Below, one piece after another: positions 31,390 to 40,493 of a DNA stretch of 64,000 bases. Below the pieces are notes generated by a model that did no database searches, was not told where the DNA came from, and saw only the letters and a list, made by a program, of their open reading frames with translations. Made by a program: the position numbers and the translations under genes. Location: the NCBI GenBank assembly GCA_963544155.1, contig CAUUDW010000003.1, forward strand, positions 9,923 to 73,922, written 5' to 3'. Each line of letters opens with the position of its first letter. The first letter of the stretch is position 1. The stretch comes from Nanoperiomorbus sp963544155 (GTDB taxonomy: Bacteria > Patescibacteriota > Saccharimonadia > Saccharimonadales > Saccharimonadaceae).

Positions 31390-32574
31390 ATGGAACAGCC
31401 AAATCGCCAGCCGCTCGCTGAACGAATGAGACCAAGCAGTCTAGACGAAGTAGTTGGCCAAGATGAGGCAATGGCTGTGCTGCGCCCAATCGTCGAGCAA
31501 GGCGAGCCGGTATCGCTGATCTTCTGGGGACCGCCGGGAACAGGCAAAACCACCTTAGCACGAATCATCGCCAGCGAGGTAAAGGCTGACTTCATCGAGG
31601 TATCAGCCGTCTCTGCCAAGAAAGCCGATATAGAAAAAGTAATTGAACGAGCTCACCAAAACTGGAACTTACAACTACGCACCATTCTCTTCGTCGATGA
31701 GATTCATCGCTTTAACAAGGCTCAGCAAGATGCTTTCCTACCCCATGTCGAAAGCGGACTAATCACGCTAATCGGCGCCACCACCGAGAATCCCTCTTTT
31801 GAAGTAATTCCACCCCTCATCTCTCGCTCCCGAGTAGTCATCCTTAAGCAATTATCGACCGACCGGATCAAGCAGATCCTCAGCCGAGCCATCAAGCTGG
31901 AGAAACTGGAGCGCCGAATCTCACCTGACGCTATTGACACCATAGCTAACCTGGCTCACGGTGACGCTCGCTATGCTCTGGGTGCCCTGGAATTAGCCGA
32001 AAGCCTAGCGCCCGGCAGAAAAAAGATTACCGGCCGGCTGGTCGAACAAGCTCTGGGACAGCGTTTACCCCGCTACGATAAGAAAGCTGATGGGCACTAC
32101 GATATCGCCAGCGCCTTTATCAAGTCAATGCGCGGCAGTGATGAAACAGCTGCTCTATACTATTTAGCTCGGATGATCCAAGCCGGCGAGGATCCTAAGT
32201 TCATCGCCCGGCGGATGATCATCTTCGCCAGCGAAGATATCGGACTGGCCGGTAACGGTGCTCTAGGACTAGCCACGAACGCCTTTCTGGCTATTGAACG
32301 AATCGGTTTGCCCGAGGGAGGAATCATCCTGTCGCACGTCGTTGTCGCCCTATGTCGAGCCAAGAAGTCTCGTGAATCATATGACGCTTGGCTACAAGCC
32401 AGGCAGCTGGCTGAAGAGTTTCCCGACAGCCCCATACCGCTCTTCATTCGCAACGCCCCGACTAAGCTGATGCATCACTTGGGGTATGGAGAGGGCTATC
32501 AATGGAAAGCCGGCTACCACCAGGCAGGTAGCTATTTACCCGACGAAGTTCAGGCTAAGTTAGATCAGGATTAA
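31390..32574 (+). CDS. rarA: Replication-associated recombination ATPase RarA (MgsA)
   Basis: An AAA+ clamp-loader-like ATPase that acts at stalled forks. It starts with the family PLAERMRPSSLDEVVGQ. Walker A is GPPGTGKTT, Walker B is LFVDEIHRF, sensor 1 is GATTENPSF, and the C-terminal tetramerisation domain includes DPKFIARRMIIFASEDIG and HHLGYGEGYQW-like motifs. The start was set at the ATG at 31390; an in-frame TTG lies five codons upstream but within the -10 box. Length 394 is slightly short of the E. coli protein and normal for the family. Confidence 0.96.
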   Translation: MEQPNRQPLAERMRPSSLDEVVGQDEAMAVLRPIVEQGEPVSLIFWGPPGTGKTTLARIIASEVKADFIEVSAVSAKKADIEKVIERAHQNWNLQLRTILFVDEIHRFNKAQQDAFLPHVESGLITLIGATTENPSFEVIPPLISRSRVVILKQLSTDRIKQILSRAIKLEKLERRISPDAIDTIANLAHGDARYALGALELAESLAPGRKKITGRLVEQALGQRLPRYDKKADGHYDIASAFIKSMRGSDETAALYYLARMIQAGEDPKFIARRMIIFASEDIGLAGNGALGLATNAFLAIERIGLPEGGIILSHVVVALCRAKKSRESYDAWLQARQLAEEFPDSPIPLFIRNAPTKLMHHLGYGEGYQWKAGYHQAGSYLPDEVQAKLDQD

Positions 32575-32612
32575 AGCAAAAGAAAATGACCAAGCCCGGC
32601 GAATCCGACAGC

Positions 32613-32640
32613 CGGCGGCTTATTTAGCCGCCGAGTTATT
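32613..32640. terminator. hairpin between convergent rarA and the 507-aa gene
   Basis: CGGCGGCT (32613-32620) and AGCCGCCG (32626-32633) form a perfect 8-bp stem with a TATTT loop; only a short T-rich tail follows. Confidence 0.65.
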
Positions 32641-34159
32641 TACGTTTAGCCAGCTTTAGCTGAGCCTGGTCAATGGTGCGTTGCGCCTTGCGCTCCTCGA
32701 TAATCCTAGCCAACTCGACAGCCAGGGCGTCTTTTGTGGCGACAAAAGTACTCTCACTCACCGACGACTTGAGTGCCCTTACGATCCGGGCCAAACGACC
32801 CAGCTCGGTGTTGGTATAGATGCAACTGATCCAGCTGATATTCGCCATCAAGTAGCGTAGTGTATCAAGCTTGAGCCGGTCAGTTCGACTAATCTGGAAC
32901 TGGAACCAGGGGAAGCCCCCACCAACACTATCTATCGGATATTCCGCCACTAGCATATACTTAGTGACATAATTCTGAAAGAGCTCTTGACTAGCCAGAT
33001 CATTACTGCTGACAGATCCATCAGCGCTGACCAGCTGTAAGACCTCAGACACTTGAACCAGCTCGTCAGCCTCGCTGAATAAATGTCGCAACTTCACGTC
33101 AGTGGAAGCTCGGCAAAAACTGGCCACCGCCCGCACATAGTTATCAGCCATTTTGACCGACGGCAGTTCGGCCAGATCATAAAGCAGCTTTTTACCCCTG
33201 ACGGTTTCGCTATGCACTGCCCGGCAGAAATAATTTACCTGCTCCCTGCCGGACAACATTTCAGCCTGCTCCAGCTCAGCGATGTCCTGAATCAGGATCG
33301 GATATTTACCATCGCCGTCCGGCTCGTCAATGGCTCTCCTAGCCCGCAAGTGATCAGTTACCCGCTCAATCGTTGGCAAGCTAACGCCTAGCACCTTTTG
33401 CGCTAGCCGATCGGAAGCTTCACCCATCGCCAGAAAGACGTTCATCACATCAGCTGGCTGAACTTGCCCGGTACTTGCCACCTTTTTAGCTACTTCCTGT
33501 ACTAGTAGCACTTTACGTACCAAGTCAGCCGACAGGTCAGACTTAGGAACTTCCGGAGTCAATACTTTAATTATCGCCTCCAGAACCTCGTCGTTCCGAC
33601 AGACAATCTTATATTTATCGCCATAGATGAGCTCGCCGTTCTTGGGCAGAAGATTGGCATTATTCGCCAGATAGGCTGTGATATCACCCACCGCAATGGA
33701 TCGAAAATGATCTCGATGATCATTAAGCAATTTACCGGCACACTGCAGGTACTCTTCATCCTGGCCCGGAAAGATATTATGGTCATAGATCAAGACCTTG
33801 CCATCTTGCTCTACGTATAGTCGCACATCAGTCAACTTGGGCTTGCCCACCGCCTCACCATAGACAATATCGCTAGCCTCAAACGGCAGATGAAACTCTA
33901 CACTCTCGGGTACTACCGTCTCGGTCGGTTGCTTATTCTTGCGACCACGACTACGCTTCCTCGCTTTCTTCGTTGGCTGATCATCAGCCGAAGACCGGCC
34001 CGCTTCCGGCTCACCATTCTGTGCCAGAATCTCCTTTTTAATCCTGATTAACTCCCTCAGGCCATCCAGGCCGGCGCCGACACCACCGGTCTGACCACCG
34101 GTCGGTGTAGCCACGCCATTAGCTGGAGTTATCACCGGATCACCACTTACCTCACTCAT
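32636..34159 (-). CDS. Large cytoplasmic protein of unknown family
   Basis: A 507-aa protein with no signal or membrane segment. The N-terminal ~90 residues are low-complexity (Gly/Pro/Thr, then a KKARKRSRGRKNK basic cluster). The rest is mostly helical with short beta segments: VRLYVEQDGKVLIYDHNIFPG and DKYKIVCRNDE suggest a small beta domain at ~105-200. A middle region (ADVMNVFLAMGEASDRLAQKVLGVSLPTIERVTDHLRARRAI, ~240-285) has a helix-turn-helix-like look. No catalytic motif is evident. The gene is monocistronic, next to tRNA-Leu. A nucleic-acid-binding role is a guess from the basic cluster only. Confidence 0.6.
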   Translation of the reverse strand: MSEVSGDPVITPANGVATPTGGQTGGVGAGLDGLRELIRIKKEILAQNGEPEAGRSSADDQPTKKARKRSRGRKNKQPTETVVPESVEFHLPFEASDIVYGEAVGKPKLTDVRLYVEQDGKVLIYDHNIFPGQDEEYLQCAGKLLNDHRDHFRSIAVGDITAYLANNANLLPKNGELIYGDKYKIVCRNDEVLEAIIKVLTPEVPKSDLSADLVRKVLLVQEVAKKVASTGQVQPADVMNVFLAMGEASDRLAQKVLGVSLPTIERVTDHLRARRAIDEPDGDGKYPILIQDIAELEQAEMLSGREQVNYFCRAVHSETVRGKKLLYDLAELPSVKMADNYVRAVASFCRASTDVKLRHLFSEADELVQVSEVLQLVSADGSVSSNDLASQELFQNYVTKYMLVAEYPIDSVGGGFPWFQFQISRTDRLKLDTLRYLMANISWISCIYTNTELGRLARIVRALKSSVSESTFVATKDALAVELARIIEERKAQRTIDQAQLKLAKRK

Positions 34160-34238
34160 AAACTAGCTTTACCATACCATATACTTGCCAGCGTTTCAAC
34201 TAGCTTGCGTGATATCCCACCCCGATCTAATAATATCT

Positions 34239-34325
34239 TGGTGCGCCCGAGAAGACTTGAACTTCCACGTCGTAACCGACACATGCACCTCAAGCATGCC
34301 TGTCTACCAATTCCAGCACGAGCGC
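34239..34325 (-). tRNA. tRNA-Leu(GAG)
   Basis: An 87-base class II tRNA with long variable arm, GCGCTCG/CGGGCGC acceptor and encoded CCA. Anticodon loop TTGAGGT gives GAG. D- and T-loops are standard. Confidence 0.93.
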
Positions 34326-34351
34326 TCACTGGTCATTATACCATCCACCTC

Positions 34352-35326
34352 CTAGAAACAAATAGTAAAAGTCGCTCCACTGCCATACCGACTGGCATTG
34401 TTCGTCGCCGATACCTTAGCACCCATCTGCTCCGCCAATCGACTGGCTAAGCTAAGCCCCAGACCGAACCCTTCAGAATTACGTGACTCGTCTGCCCGAT
34501 AAAATCGGTTAAAGACATTTGGCAAATCTTTATCGGCTATACCACTACCATGATCCCGCACCGCCAGACTCTTCTTGCCGTCGCTAATAATCTCAATCCG
34601 GCTATTTTCCGGCGAGTACTTGATAGCATTATCCAGATATATATAGAGTATCTCTATCAGAGCATCGGCGTTAGCTACCAGTTTCAGCGACTTATCACCT
34701 AGCTGATTGTCTATCGTTATCTTTTTTACCCCTGCTGTCGCTTGAACCCGGTCAATGGCTCGTCCGACCACCTCGCTAGCATCAATTGCCGCCATCTCCA
34801 ACTTGCCGGAGCCGCTTAGCTTCAGTAGAGTATCGGTCAGCTGACGCAGCTTATCTATCTCCTCGAGATTGCTCTTTAGCTGTTCCTTATAGTCTGACTT
34901 CTTAGCTTCGTCATCACGTAGCAATACCTCGTTCTCCATCCGCATGGTAGCGAGTGGCGTCCTCAGCTCGTGGCTGGCATCCGAGACAAACTGCGTCTCA
35001 TCCTCCATTGCTTTCTCGATTGGCTTTAGCGTTCGTCGTGCCAACAGATAAGACGCCATCGCTCCGGCTATCAGGATGCCAACATTGATCCAGAAGAGAC
35101 TGGCCCACACTTTAGTCTCAACATCGTGCACCCGGTGATTATAGACGTTGGCAAAGTCGCTCTCGACTCTCAGCTGGACGATGAGGTCGGGCGTCTTATA
35201 AGGACGCCTGATCTCACCCATAGCAGTCATACCAATCCCCATCGAGAAGGATAGCGACACGACCATAATGATAATAGTGTAGATCGCCGTAAGTTTGACC
35301 GTAGCCTTATCAAATATCTTCATCAT
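34352..35326 (-). CDS. Sensor histidine kinase of a two-component system
   Basis: A 324-aa membrane kinase. Two transmembrane helices (~12-33 and ~75-95) flank a short ~40-residue outer loop, so ligand sensing is probably minimal. HisKA has the phosphorylated His in SDASHELRTPLATM. The N box (LDNAIKYSPENS), G1 (VRDHGSGI), F (NRFYRADES) and G2 (GFGLGLSLA) boxes of the ATPase domain are complete. No HAMP consensus is obvious. Its start overlaps the response-regulator stop by 4 bases. The stimulus cannot be inferred. Confidence 0.94.
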   Translation of the reverse strand: MMKIFDKATVKLTAIYTIIIMVVSLSFSMGIGMTAMGEIRRPYKTPDLIVQLRVESDFANVYNHRVHDVETKVWASLFWINVGILIAGAMASYLLARRTLKPIEKAMEDETQFVSDASHELRTPLATMRMENEVLLRDDEAKKSDYKEQLKSNLEEIDKLRQLTDTLLKLSGSGKLEMAAIDASEVVGRAIDRVQATAGVKKITIDNQLGDKSLKLVANADALIEILYIYLDNAIKYSPENSRIEIISDGKKSLAVRDHGSGIADKDLPNVFNRFYRADESRNSEGFGLGLSLASRLAEQMGAKVSATNNASRYGSGATFTICF

Positions 35327-36000
35327 GACGCCGCTTCCAGCCGATAGCCGAAGCCCCGAATCGTCTGGAGCAGCTCCGGTCCGGCAAATGGTTTGTCAAT
35401 CTTGCGCCTCAGCGACCCGACATGAGCTTCAACCGTATTAGGCAGGATATCGGCATCAAAATCCCAGACATGCCCAATCAACTTGTCTTTACTGATCGTC
35501 CGACCTTGGTTGCGCATTAAATATTCCAAGAGAGCATACTCGGTCGAAGTTAGCTTGATCCGCTTCTTACCTCGTCGCACCTCCGACCGACTGGTATTCA
35601 TCGTTAAGTCTCCTACCTTAAGTACAGTGTCAACTGCATCCGAGGGGCGACGAAATAGCGCCCTGATCCGAGCTAATAGCTCCTCAAAGCTGAATGGTTT
35701 CACCATGTAATCATCGGCCCCGGCGTCCAGTCCCTCTACTCGGTTACGAATCTGCCCTTTAGCAGTCAAGACAATGACAGGCGTCCTGATTCCTTTGCTA
35801 CGCACTTCCCGGATAATCTCCAGCCCCTCTTTGCCCGGCAGCATCCGGTCGATAATCATCAGATCATATTCATCATGTAAGGCGGCCGCCAGACCATCTT
35901 CGCCGTTGTTATACACTTCGGTGGCATAACTCTCCTGTCTAAGACCCCGACTCAGCGCATTGGCTAGCTTGGTTTCGTCCTCGATAATCAAGACCTTCAT
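35323..36000 (-). CDS. OmpR/PhoB-family response regulator
   Basis: A 225-aa DNA-binding regulator. The receiver domain has E8-D9 acidic residues, the phosphoacceptor Asp in LMIIDRMLPG (D51), the conserved Thr/Ser in VLTAKG and Lys in MVKPFSF. The winged-helix domain (~130-220) shows LTSTEYALLEYLMRNQGR, and ends with the usual IRGFGYRLE. AAAGGAGGT lies just before the ATG. It is the first gene of the pair and precedes the kinase. Confidence 0.95.
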   Translation of the reverse strand: MKVLIIEDETKLANALSRGLRQESYATEVYNNGEDGLAAALHDEYDLMIIDRMLPGKEGLEIIREVRSKGIRTPVIVLTAKGQIRNRVEGLDAGADDYMVKPFSFEELLARIRALFRRPSDAVDTVLKVGDLTMNTSRSEVRRGKKRIKLTSTEYALLEYLMRNQGRTISKDKLIGHVWDFDADILPNTVEAHVGSLRRKIDKPFAGPELLQTIRGFGYRLEAAS

Positions 36001-36126
36001 CTTACCTCCTTTGTCACTTTACACTAGCATACTAAGCCGTGCTAGCTGAAGATTAGCTAAAGGCTACCCGCTCTCTCGTCACTAAAATAACCACCTCTAT
36101 AGCAGGTGGTTACTCGAAATGACGCC

Positions 36127-36203
36127 TGGTGGGGCGGAAGAGACTTGAACTCCCGACCTCTACAGTGTGAATGTAGCGCTCTAGCCAGCTGAGCTACCAC
36201 CCC
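36127..36203 (-). tRNA. tRNA-Val(CAC)
   Basis: A 77-base cloverleaf with GGGGTGG/CCGCCCC acceptor and encoded CCA. Anticodon loop TTCACAC gives CAC. Confidence 0.95.
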
Positions 36204-36214
36204 GGAATCCTAAG

Positions 36215-36291
36215 TGGTGGAGCACAGCGGATTCGAACCGCTCACCTCTTCGCTGCCAGCGAAGCGCTCTAGCCAAATGAGCTAGTGCCCC
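36215..36291 (-). tRNA. tRNA-Ala(GGC)
   Basis: A 77-base cloverleaf with encoded CCA. Anticodon loop CTGGCAG gives GGC. The three tRNA genes at 36.1-36.4 kb are a few bases apart and probably one transcript. Confidence 0.95.
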
Positions 36292-36294
36292 AAA

Positions 36295-36371
36295 TGGTGG
36301 GTCGCAAGGGGCTCGAACCCCTGACCTCCTCGGTGTAAACGAGGCGCTCTAGCCAGCTGAGCTAGCAACCC
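36295..36371 (-). tRNA. tRNA-Val(TAC)
   Basis: A 77-base cloverleaf with GGGTTGC/GCGACCC acceptor and encoded CCA. Anticodon loop TTTACAC gives TAC. Confidence 0.95.
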
Positions 36372-36422
36372 ATCTCCTCAGCTGTAGCTATCATAGCACA
36401 TCGTCGCCCTAAAGCCGAAAAT

Positions 36423-37469
36423 CTAGCAGACCACTCCACCGCCCAGGCAGACCTGATCATCGTAGATGACCACCGATTGCCCACTGGCTACAGCCCGCTC
36501 CGGCTCTTTCAGCGTCACGACCAACTGATCACTATCCTGCCACCTGACTGACGCTACTTTCAGCGGGGCACGATGACGCACTCTGACCAGATAATCACCC
36601 TCTGCCACCGGCGCCTCGTTAATCCAGCTTAGTTGTGACAAAGTCAGTTCGTTGCGCCAAAATACTTCACTGTCAAGCCGGCGGCTAACATAGACTATGT
36701 TGCGCTCCATGTCTTTACCTACCACATAATACGGCAAGCCTCCGCCGACATTCAGACCATGACGTTGTCCTAAGGTGTAGAAGATCGCCCCGTCATGCTC
36801 ACCCACATGACGACCCGTCTCTTGGTCGATAATCTCACCGGGCTCAGTCCGAATATATTGTCTGAGAAAGTCCCGCATGTTCACGGTGCCGACAAAACAA
36901 ATCCCCTGGGAGTCAGGCTTTCCGGCGGTGCTAAGCCCTAGCCGTTCGGCATCAGCCCGCACCTCAGCTTTAGTCTGATAACTGCCAAGAGGAAAGATAG
37001 TCTGGGCCACCGCCTCGCCGGTAATCCGATATAGAAAATATGTTTGGTCTTTATCCTGGTTGACTGCCCGCATTAGCCGACTTCCCTGCGAGCGAGCATA
37101 GTGCCCCGTCGCAATTTGCTCTGCGCCGTCCTTAAGCGCCGCCTGGCGAAATAAGCCAAATTTAACCTCCTGATTACACATGATATCCGGGTTTGGTGTC
37201 CGACCTGCCTGATACTCCCCGATCATATAATCAACTACCAGCTGCTTATATTCATGACGAAAGTCAAATACTTTGAAGGGGATGCCCAAATGAACTGCCA
37301 CCCGCTTAGCATCAGCCAAGTCGTCAGCCCACGGACAACGCATGCCGGGCACGTCATTGATCCAGTTCTGCATGTAGACGCCCGTCACATCGTAGCCCTG
37401 TCGAACCAGTAAGGCCGCAGTTAATGACGAGTCCACCCCGCCCGACATACCAACGTAGATTCGGCTCAT
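36423..37469 (-). CDS. mnmA: tRNA-specific 2-thiouridylase MnmA
   Basis: Thiolates U34 in the wobble position of tRNA-Lys, -Glu and -Gln. The PP-loop is GMSGGVDSS at the N-terminus. The two catalytic cysteines are visible in TPNPDIMCNQEVKFG and DSQGICFVG. The C-terminal beta-barrel domain (LGQRHGLNVGGG onward) is complete at 348 aa. It overlaps the YdcF-like gene by 4 bases and lies downstream of iscS in the same operon, so the sulfur donor and acceptor enzymes are encoded together. Confidence 0.96.
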   Translation of the reverse strand: MSRIYVGMSGGVDSSLTAALLVRQGYDVTGVYMQNWINDVPGMRCPWADDLADAKRVAVHLGIPFKVFDFRHEYKQLVVDYMIGEYQAGRTPNPDIMCNQEVKFGLFRQAALKDGAEQIATGHYARSQGSRLMRAVNQDKDQTYFLYRITGEAVAQTIFPLGSYQTKAEVRADAERLGLSTAGKPDSQGICFVGTVNMRDFLRQYIRTEPGEIIDQETGRHVGEHDGAIFYTLGQRHGLNVGGGLPYYVVGKDMERNIVYVSRRLDSEVFWRNELTLSQLSWINEAPVAEGDYLVRVRHRAPLKVASVRWQDSDQLVVTLKEPERAVASGQSVVIYDDQVCLGGGVVC

Positions 37470-38068
37470 TCTGACTCTGCGTTCACTTTAGCGATGCCGA
37501 GTAGCTCTGTAATAGCGATAGCCCAACCACGTTTGGTTAAGAACCACCTATGCCACAGTTTGTCGTTAGCCGGCATAGTCCGGTAGTAAATCGTGTCATC
37601 GACATACTCAAAGTTAAGCTTAACTCTCTTGAGATGGTACGGGCTACTGACCAGGATAACATTCTTAGCTCGCAGTTCATGCAAGATCTTGACTGTATTC
37701 TCGGCATTTTCTTTGGTGTCTCGACTCTTCTCCTCTACCGTAATCAGACGTTTGGGTATACCGGCCTCAATAGCTAGTCGTCGCATCGCTTCGGCATTCG
37801 AAATGGAATCAGGATCGGCTGAGGCACCGCTAAAGATAATATGTCGAGCCCAGCCCGCCTTAAAGAGCCGAATAGCCATAATCGCTCGAGCCTCAGTGTC
37901 ACCTCCGCTGACCGCTACGATGGTATCCGCCGTGGTGCAGTTGTCTAATACCGAGGGAGCGACGCAAGCCGACAGATCATCTTCATTTAAAACCCGGTTG
38001 ATCGTACAGACGACTATCACTAGTACCACCACGATTGATCCGGCCAGCACCGCCAATTTACGTCCCAT
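37466..38068 (-). CDS. YdcF/SanA-like DUF218 protein
   Basis: A 200-aa protein with an N-terminal membrane anchor (LAVLAGSIVVVLVIVVCTI) and a DUF218 domain. Motifs are IVAVSGGDTEARAIMAI, IIFSGASA, EEKSRDTKENAENT and VILVSSPYHLKRV. DUF218 proteins have been linked to envelope barrier functions, but no reaction is established. It lies between iscS and mnmA with overlaps of 11 and 4 bases. No mechanistic link to thiolation is evident; it may simply share the promoter. Confidence 0.85.
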   Translation of the reverse strand: MGRKLAVLAGSIVVVLVIVVCTINRVLNEDDLSACVAPSVLDNCTTADTIVAVSGGDTEARAIMAIRLFKAGWARHIIFSGASADPDSISNAEAMRRLAIEAGIPKRLITVEEKSRDTKENAENTVKILHELRAKNVILVSSPYHLKRVKLNFEYVDDTIYYRTMPANDKLWHRWFLTKRGWAIAITELLGIAKVNAESE

Positions 38069-39209
38069 ATCCTACCACCCCAAATTTGCTCTGCTCGCTG
38101 ACGGCTCGTACGATTAGCTCACTTGCTTGCGCTACATCGTTCTCAGTCGTTGGTCGACCGAGCGACAAACGAAGCGACCCATCCACCTCAGCCTCACTTC
38201 GCCCCATAGCCAGCAAGACGTGGCTGCGACGCCCTTTGTTTGCGGCACAGGCAGATCCTGTTGCCACTTGCACTCCCAGCTCATCCAGAGCGAAGACCAC
38301 TCTCTCGCCATCCACTCCGGCGATAGAAATATTGAGAATAGCGGGCGAATTATTGTCACTCTCATTAAAACGAATACCTGTCAAATGCTTCATTAGGCTC
38401 TGCTTCAGACTCTGACGTAGCTGACTCAAGCGCCCGACCTCACTGTGGCGATGTTCCTCCGCCAGCACCAGAGCCTTAGCGAAGCCAATGATACCGGCTA
38501 CATTTTCCGTACCACCCCGTAGCCCCATCTCTTGGCCGCCACCGATAATCAAAGGTTTGAGCTTGATTCCCGCCCGGACATAGAGTAGTCCCACCTGCTT
38601 TGGGCCGTAACACTTAGCCGCATTAAGAGTCAGCAGATCAACCCCCAGCCTGGCTACATTGAGATCCAGTAGTCCCGCCGCTTGCGAAGCGTCGCTATGT
38701 AGTCGGATCGGCTGAGCTACATTACGTTTTCGTCGCTCAGTCCTCACTTGGTCTATGACCATGGCAATGTCTTTTAATGACTGAACGACACCGGTCTCAC
38801 CATTAACATAACCGACCGATACCAGACCAACCTCATCATCGATTGATTCCGCCAGCTGCTTTAGCTCCACCCGACCATCAGGCCGAACAGGCAAGATTAT
38901 GCCACCCCCAGCCTGCACCGCATTAAGCACAGCCGGATGCTCCGTCGCCAGAGTTATCACCTTGCCCGAGACTCCATTTAGCGCCAGATTAACCGATTCA
39001 GTCGCTCCGGCAGTCATCACCACCTCAGCCGACTTGGCTCCAATACAACGAGCCAGCTCAGACCTGGCCCGCTCAACATCTTGCCGTACTTGAGTTGCCG
39101 CAAGATATGGTGCCGACGGATTATAAAACTTATCAGTAAAATACGGCATCATCGCTCGGAGGACTCGCTCATCCACCGGAGTAGCCGCCGCATAATCTAA
39201 ATAAACCAT
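38058..39209 (-). CDS. iscS: Cysteine desulfurase (IscS/NifS family)
   Basis: A PLP enzyme that moves sulfur from cysteine to acceptor proteins. The PLP lysine is K199 in NAAKCYGPKQVG. The residue after it is Cys where other members usually have Ile or His. The catalytic Cys is C321 in VATGSACAANKG. HSDASQAAG supplies the ring-stacking Asp region. The usual N-terminal YLDYAAATPVD is present. It heads an iscS-ydcF-mnmA operon. An extended -10 (TGG-TATCAT, 39217-39222) ends seven bases before the ATG, so the mRNA may be leaderless. Confidence 0.95.
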   Translation of the reverse strand: MVYLDYAAATPVDERVLRAMMPYFTDKFYNPSAPYLAATQVRQDVERARSELARCIGAKSAEVVMTAGATESVNLALNGVSGKVITLATEHPAVLNAVQAGGGIILPVRPDGRVELKQLAESIDDEVGLVSVGYVNGETGVVQSLKDIAMVIDQVRTERRKRNVAQPIRLHSDASQAAGLLDLNVARLGVDLLTLNAAKCYGPKQVGLLYVRAGIKLKPLIIGGGQEMGLRGGTENVAGIIGFAKALVLAEEHRHSEVGRLSQLRQSLKQSLMKHLTGIRFNESDNNSPAILNISIAGVDGERVVFALDELGVQVATGSACAANKGRRSHVLLAMGRSEAEVDGSLRLSLGRPTTENDVAQASELIVRAVSEQSKFGVVGYGT

Positions 39210-39342
39210 TACCTCTATGATACCACTAGATTACTCAGCCACCATATAGCTCGCCTCAGCCAAGCACGACCGGGCTAGAGCTGGTTGTACTACCCAAGTA
39301 CCGACATAAGTAACGCACGTCCTCTATCTACCCAAGCTATCC

Positions 39343-39510
39343 TTAGCCTGACATTGAAAGAACAACCTGCTTATCCGCCCCTAGCGCCTGAGCCAAAACC
39401 TCATCATGGGTGGCATAGATGATCGCTCCGGGATACTCTGCTAGAGCCCGCTCAATATTCTCTCTAGCCCAGATATCCAGACATAGATTGAACCGGCCGG
39501 GCTTGGCCAT
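39343..39510 (-). pseudogene. Relic of an ABC ATPase (C-terminal fragment)
   Basis: A 55-codon frame on the minus strand encodes LDIWARENIERALAEYPG, then IIYATHDEVLAQAL. This is the end of an ABC-F-type nucleotide-binding domain: the D-loop neighbourhood (normally NHLDI), then the H-loop region with THD. The Walker A, signature and Walker B parts are missing, and the frame starts just after a terminator. It is almost certainly a degraded gene. The rest of the 39210-39569 stretch contains no other recognisable gene. Confidence 0.65.
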
Positions 39511-39545
39511 AAAAAATAGCAGCCTCTTCTGAGGCTACTATTTTT
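39511..39545. terminator. bidirectional intrinsic terminator after the B-repeat protein gene
   Basis: AAAAATAG-C-AGCCTC pairs with GAGGCT-A-CTATTTTT around a TTCT loop, with A and T runs on both sides, so it can work in either direction. Confidence 0.85.
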
Positions 39546-39569
39546 ACGCTAAAGATCTCTACCGATCTA

Positions 39570-40316
39570 CTAGGCTTCGGCCGCAGTGTTGGGCGCTGCT
39601 GGCACAGGTGACTTGCCTTTATTCTTATTGACAGTCGGTCGAGCCGGTTGACCTGGCTGAGCGGGGTTGCCCGGAGTACCGGGGTTGCCCGGCTGAGCGG
39701 GGTTGCCGCCGCCGGCAATCTTCCTGTAGGTTACTACTACGGTCTTGTCGCTGTCCATAGCTATATTTAGGGTATCGCCGGTCACATTAGCCACCGAGCC
39801 ATTGACCGTTACTTTGTCGATCTCGTAGCCTGGTTCCGGCGTGAAGACAACGGCTTCCATGCTACCTGCCGTAACGTTCGTCTTGCTGGGCGAGATCGTA
39901 CCGTGACCACCGCTAACGCTGGTATTTAGGCTATATGTGGTCGGAAGCGGCGTACCGGACTTAAACATAGCCCTAACGTTAACCGGTTTGGCCGGCATGA
40001 TGAAGGTAGTAACCGGGCTGGTCTTACTGGCTAGATCGCTAAGATTAATACCTTCCAATACAGTCCAGGCATCAAACACCTGACCGGCCGGTGCAGGATC
40101 AGCCACAAGCTGAATGGTCTGACCGGCCGCTGCAGCTACCACGCTGGTGCCACCAAGCTTGGCGGTACCATTAGTCACATGAATGGGGTATGTGGTATCC
40201 GCTTTCGCCGGTTGCGAAAGTGTCGAGACTACACCGAGCATCATCGCCGGCACCAACACTAGCGCCAGTAGCAGCGTCGCCAGCCTGCTTCGCTTCCTCG
40301 TACATGTTATTTTCAT
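39570..40316 (-). CDS. Secreted B-repeat (InlB-like) surface protein
   Basis: A 248-aa exported protein. The N-terminus has basic residues and a hydrophobic core (LATLLLALVLVPAMMLGVVSTL) ending near KADTTYPI, a plausible signal-peptidase site. Two repeats with the divergent InlB B-repeat/Listeria-Bacteroides pattern follow: FDAWTVLEG ... FIMPAKPVNVRAMF and SGGHGTISPS ... MDSDKTVVVTYRK. The C-terminus is a Pro/Gly/Asn-rich linker ending AAPNTAAEA. There is no LPxTG, and no membrane helix follows. A strong Shine-Dalgarno (AAAGGAGG) precedes the ATG. Adhesion is a plausible but unproven role. Confidence 0.75.
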   Translation of the reverse strand: MKITCTRKRSRLATLLLALVLVPAMMLGVVSTLSQPAKADTTYPIHVTNGTAKLGGTSVVAAAAGQTIQLVADPAPAGQVFDAWTVLEGINLSDLASKTSPVTTFIMPAKPVNVRAMFKSGTPLPTTYSLNTSVSGGHGTISPSKTNVTAGSMEAVVFTPEPGYEIDKVTVNGSVANVTGDTLNIAMDSDKTVVVTYRKIAGGGNPAQPGNPGTPGNPAQPGQPARPTVNKNKGKSPVPAAPNTAAEA

Positions 40317-40493
40317 TTTTCCTCCTTTAATCAGATATCAATCCGAGTCCTAATCCGACCCCGGATCTTAAACTTATCTCAAGTCGTAGTCAAATGTGTT
40401 AGCTATAGCTTAATCCGGCTACCCCCTTTACTCCTTATAACCTAAAACAGGCACTAACCCCGTTTACTCCAGTATAGCATAAAAGCTAACGCC

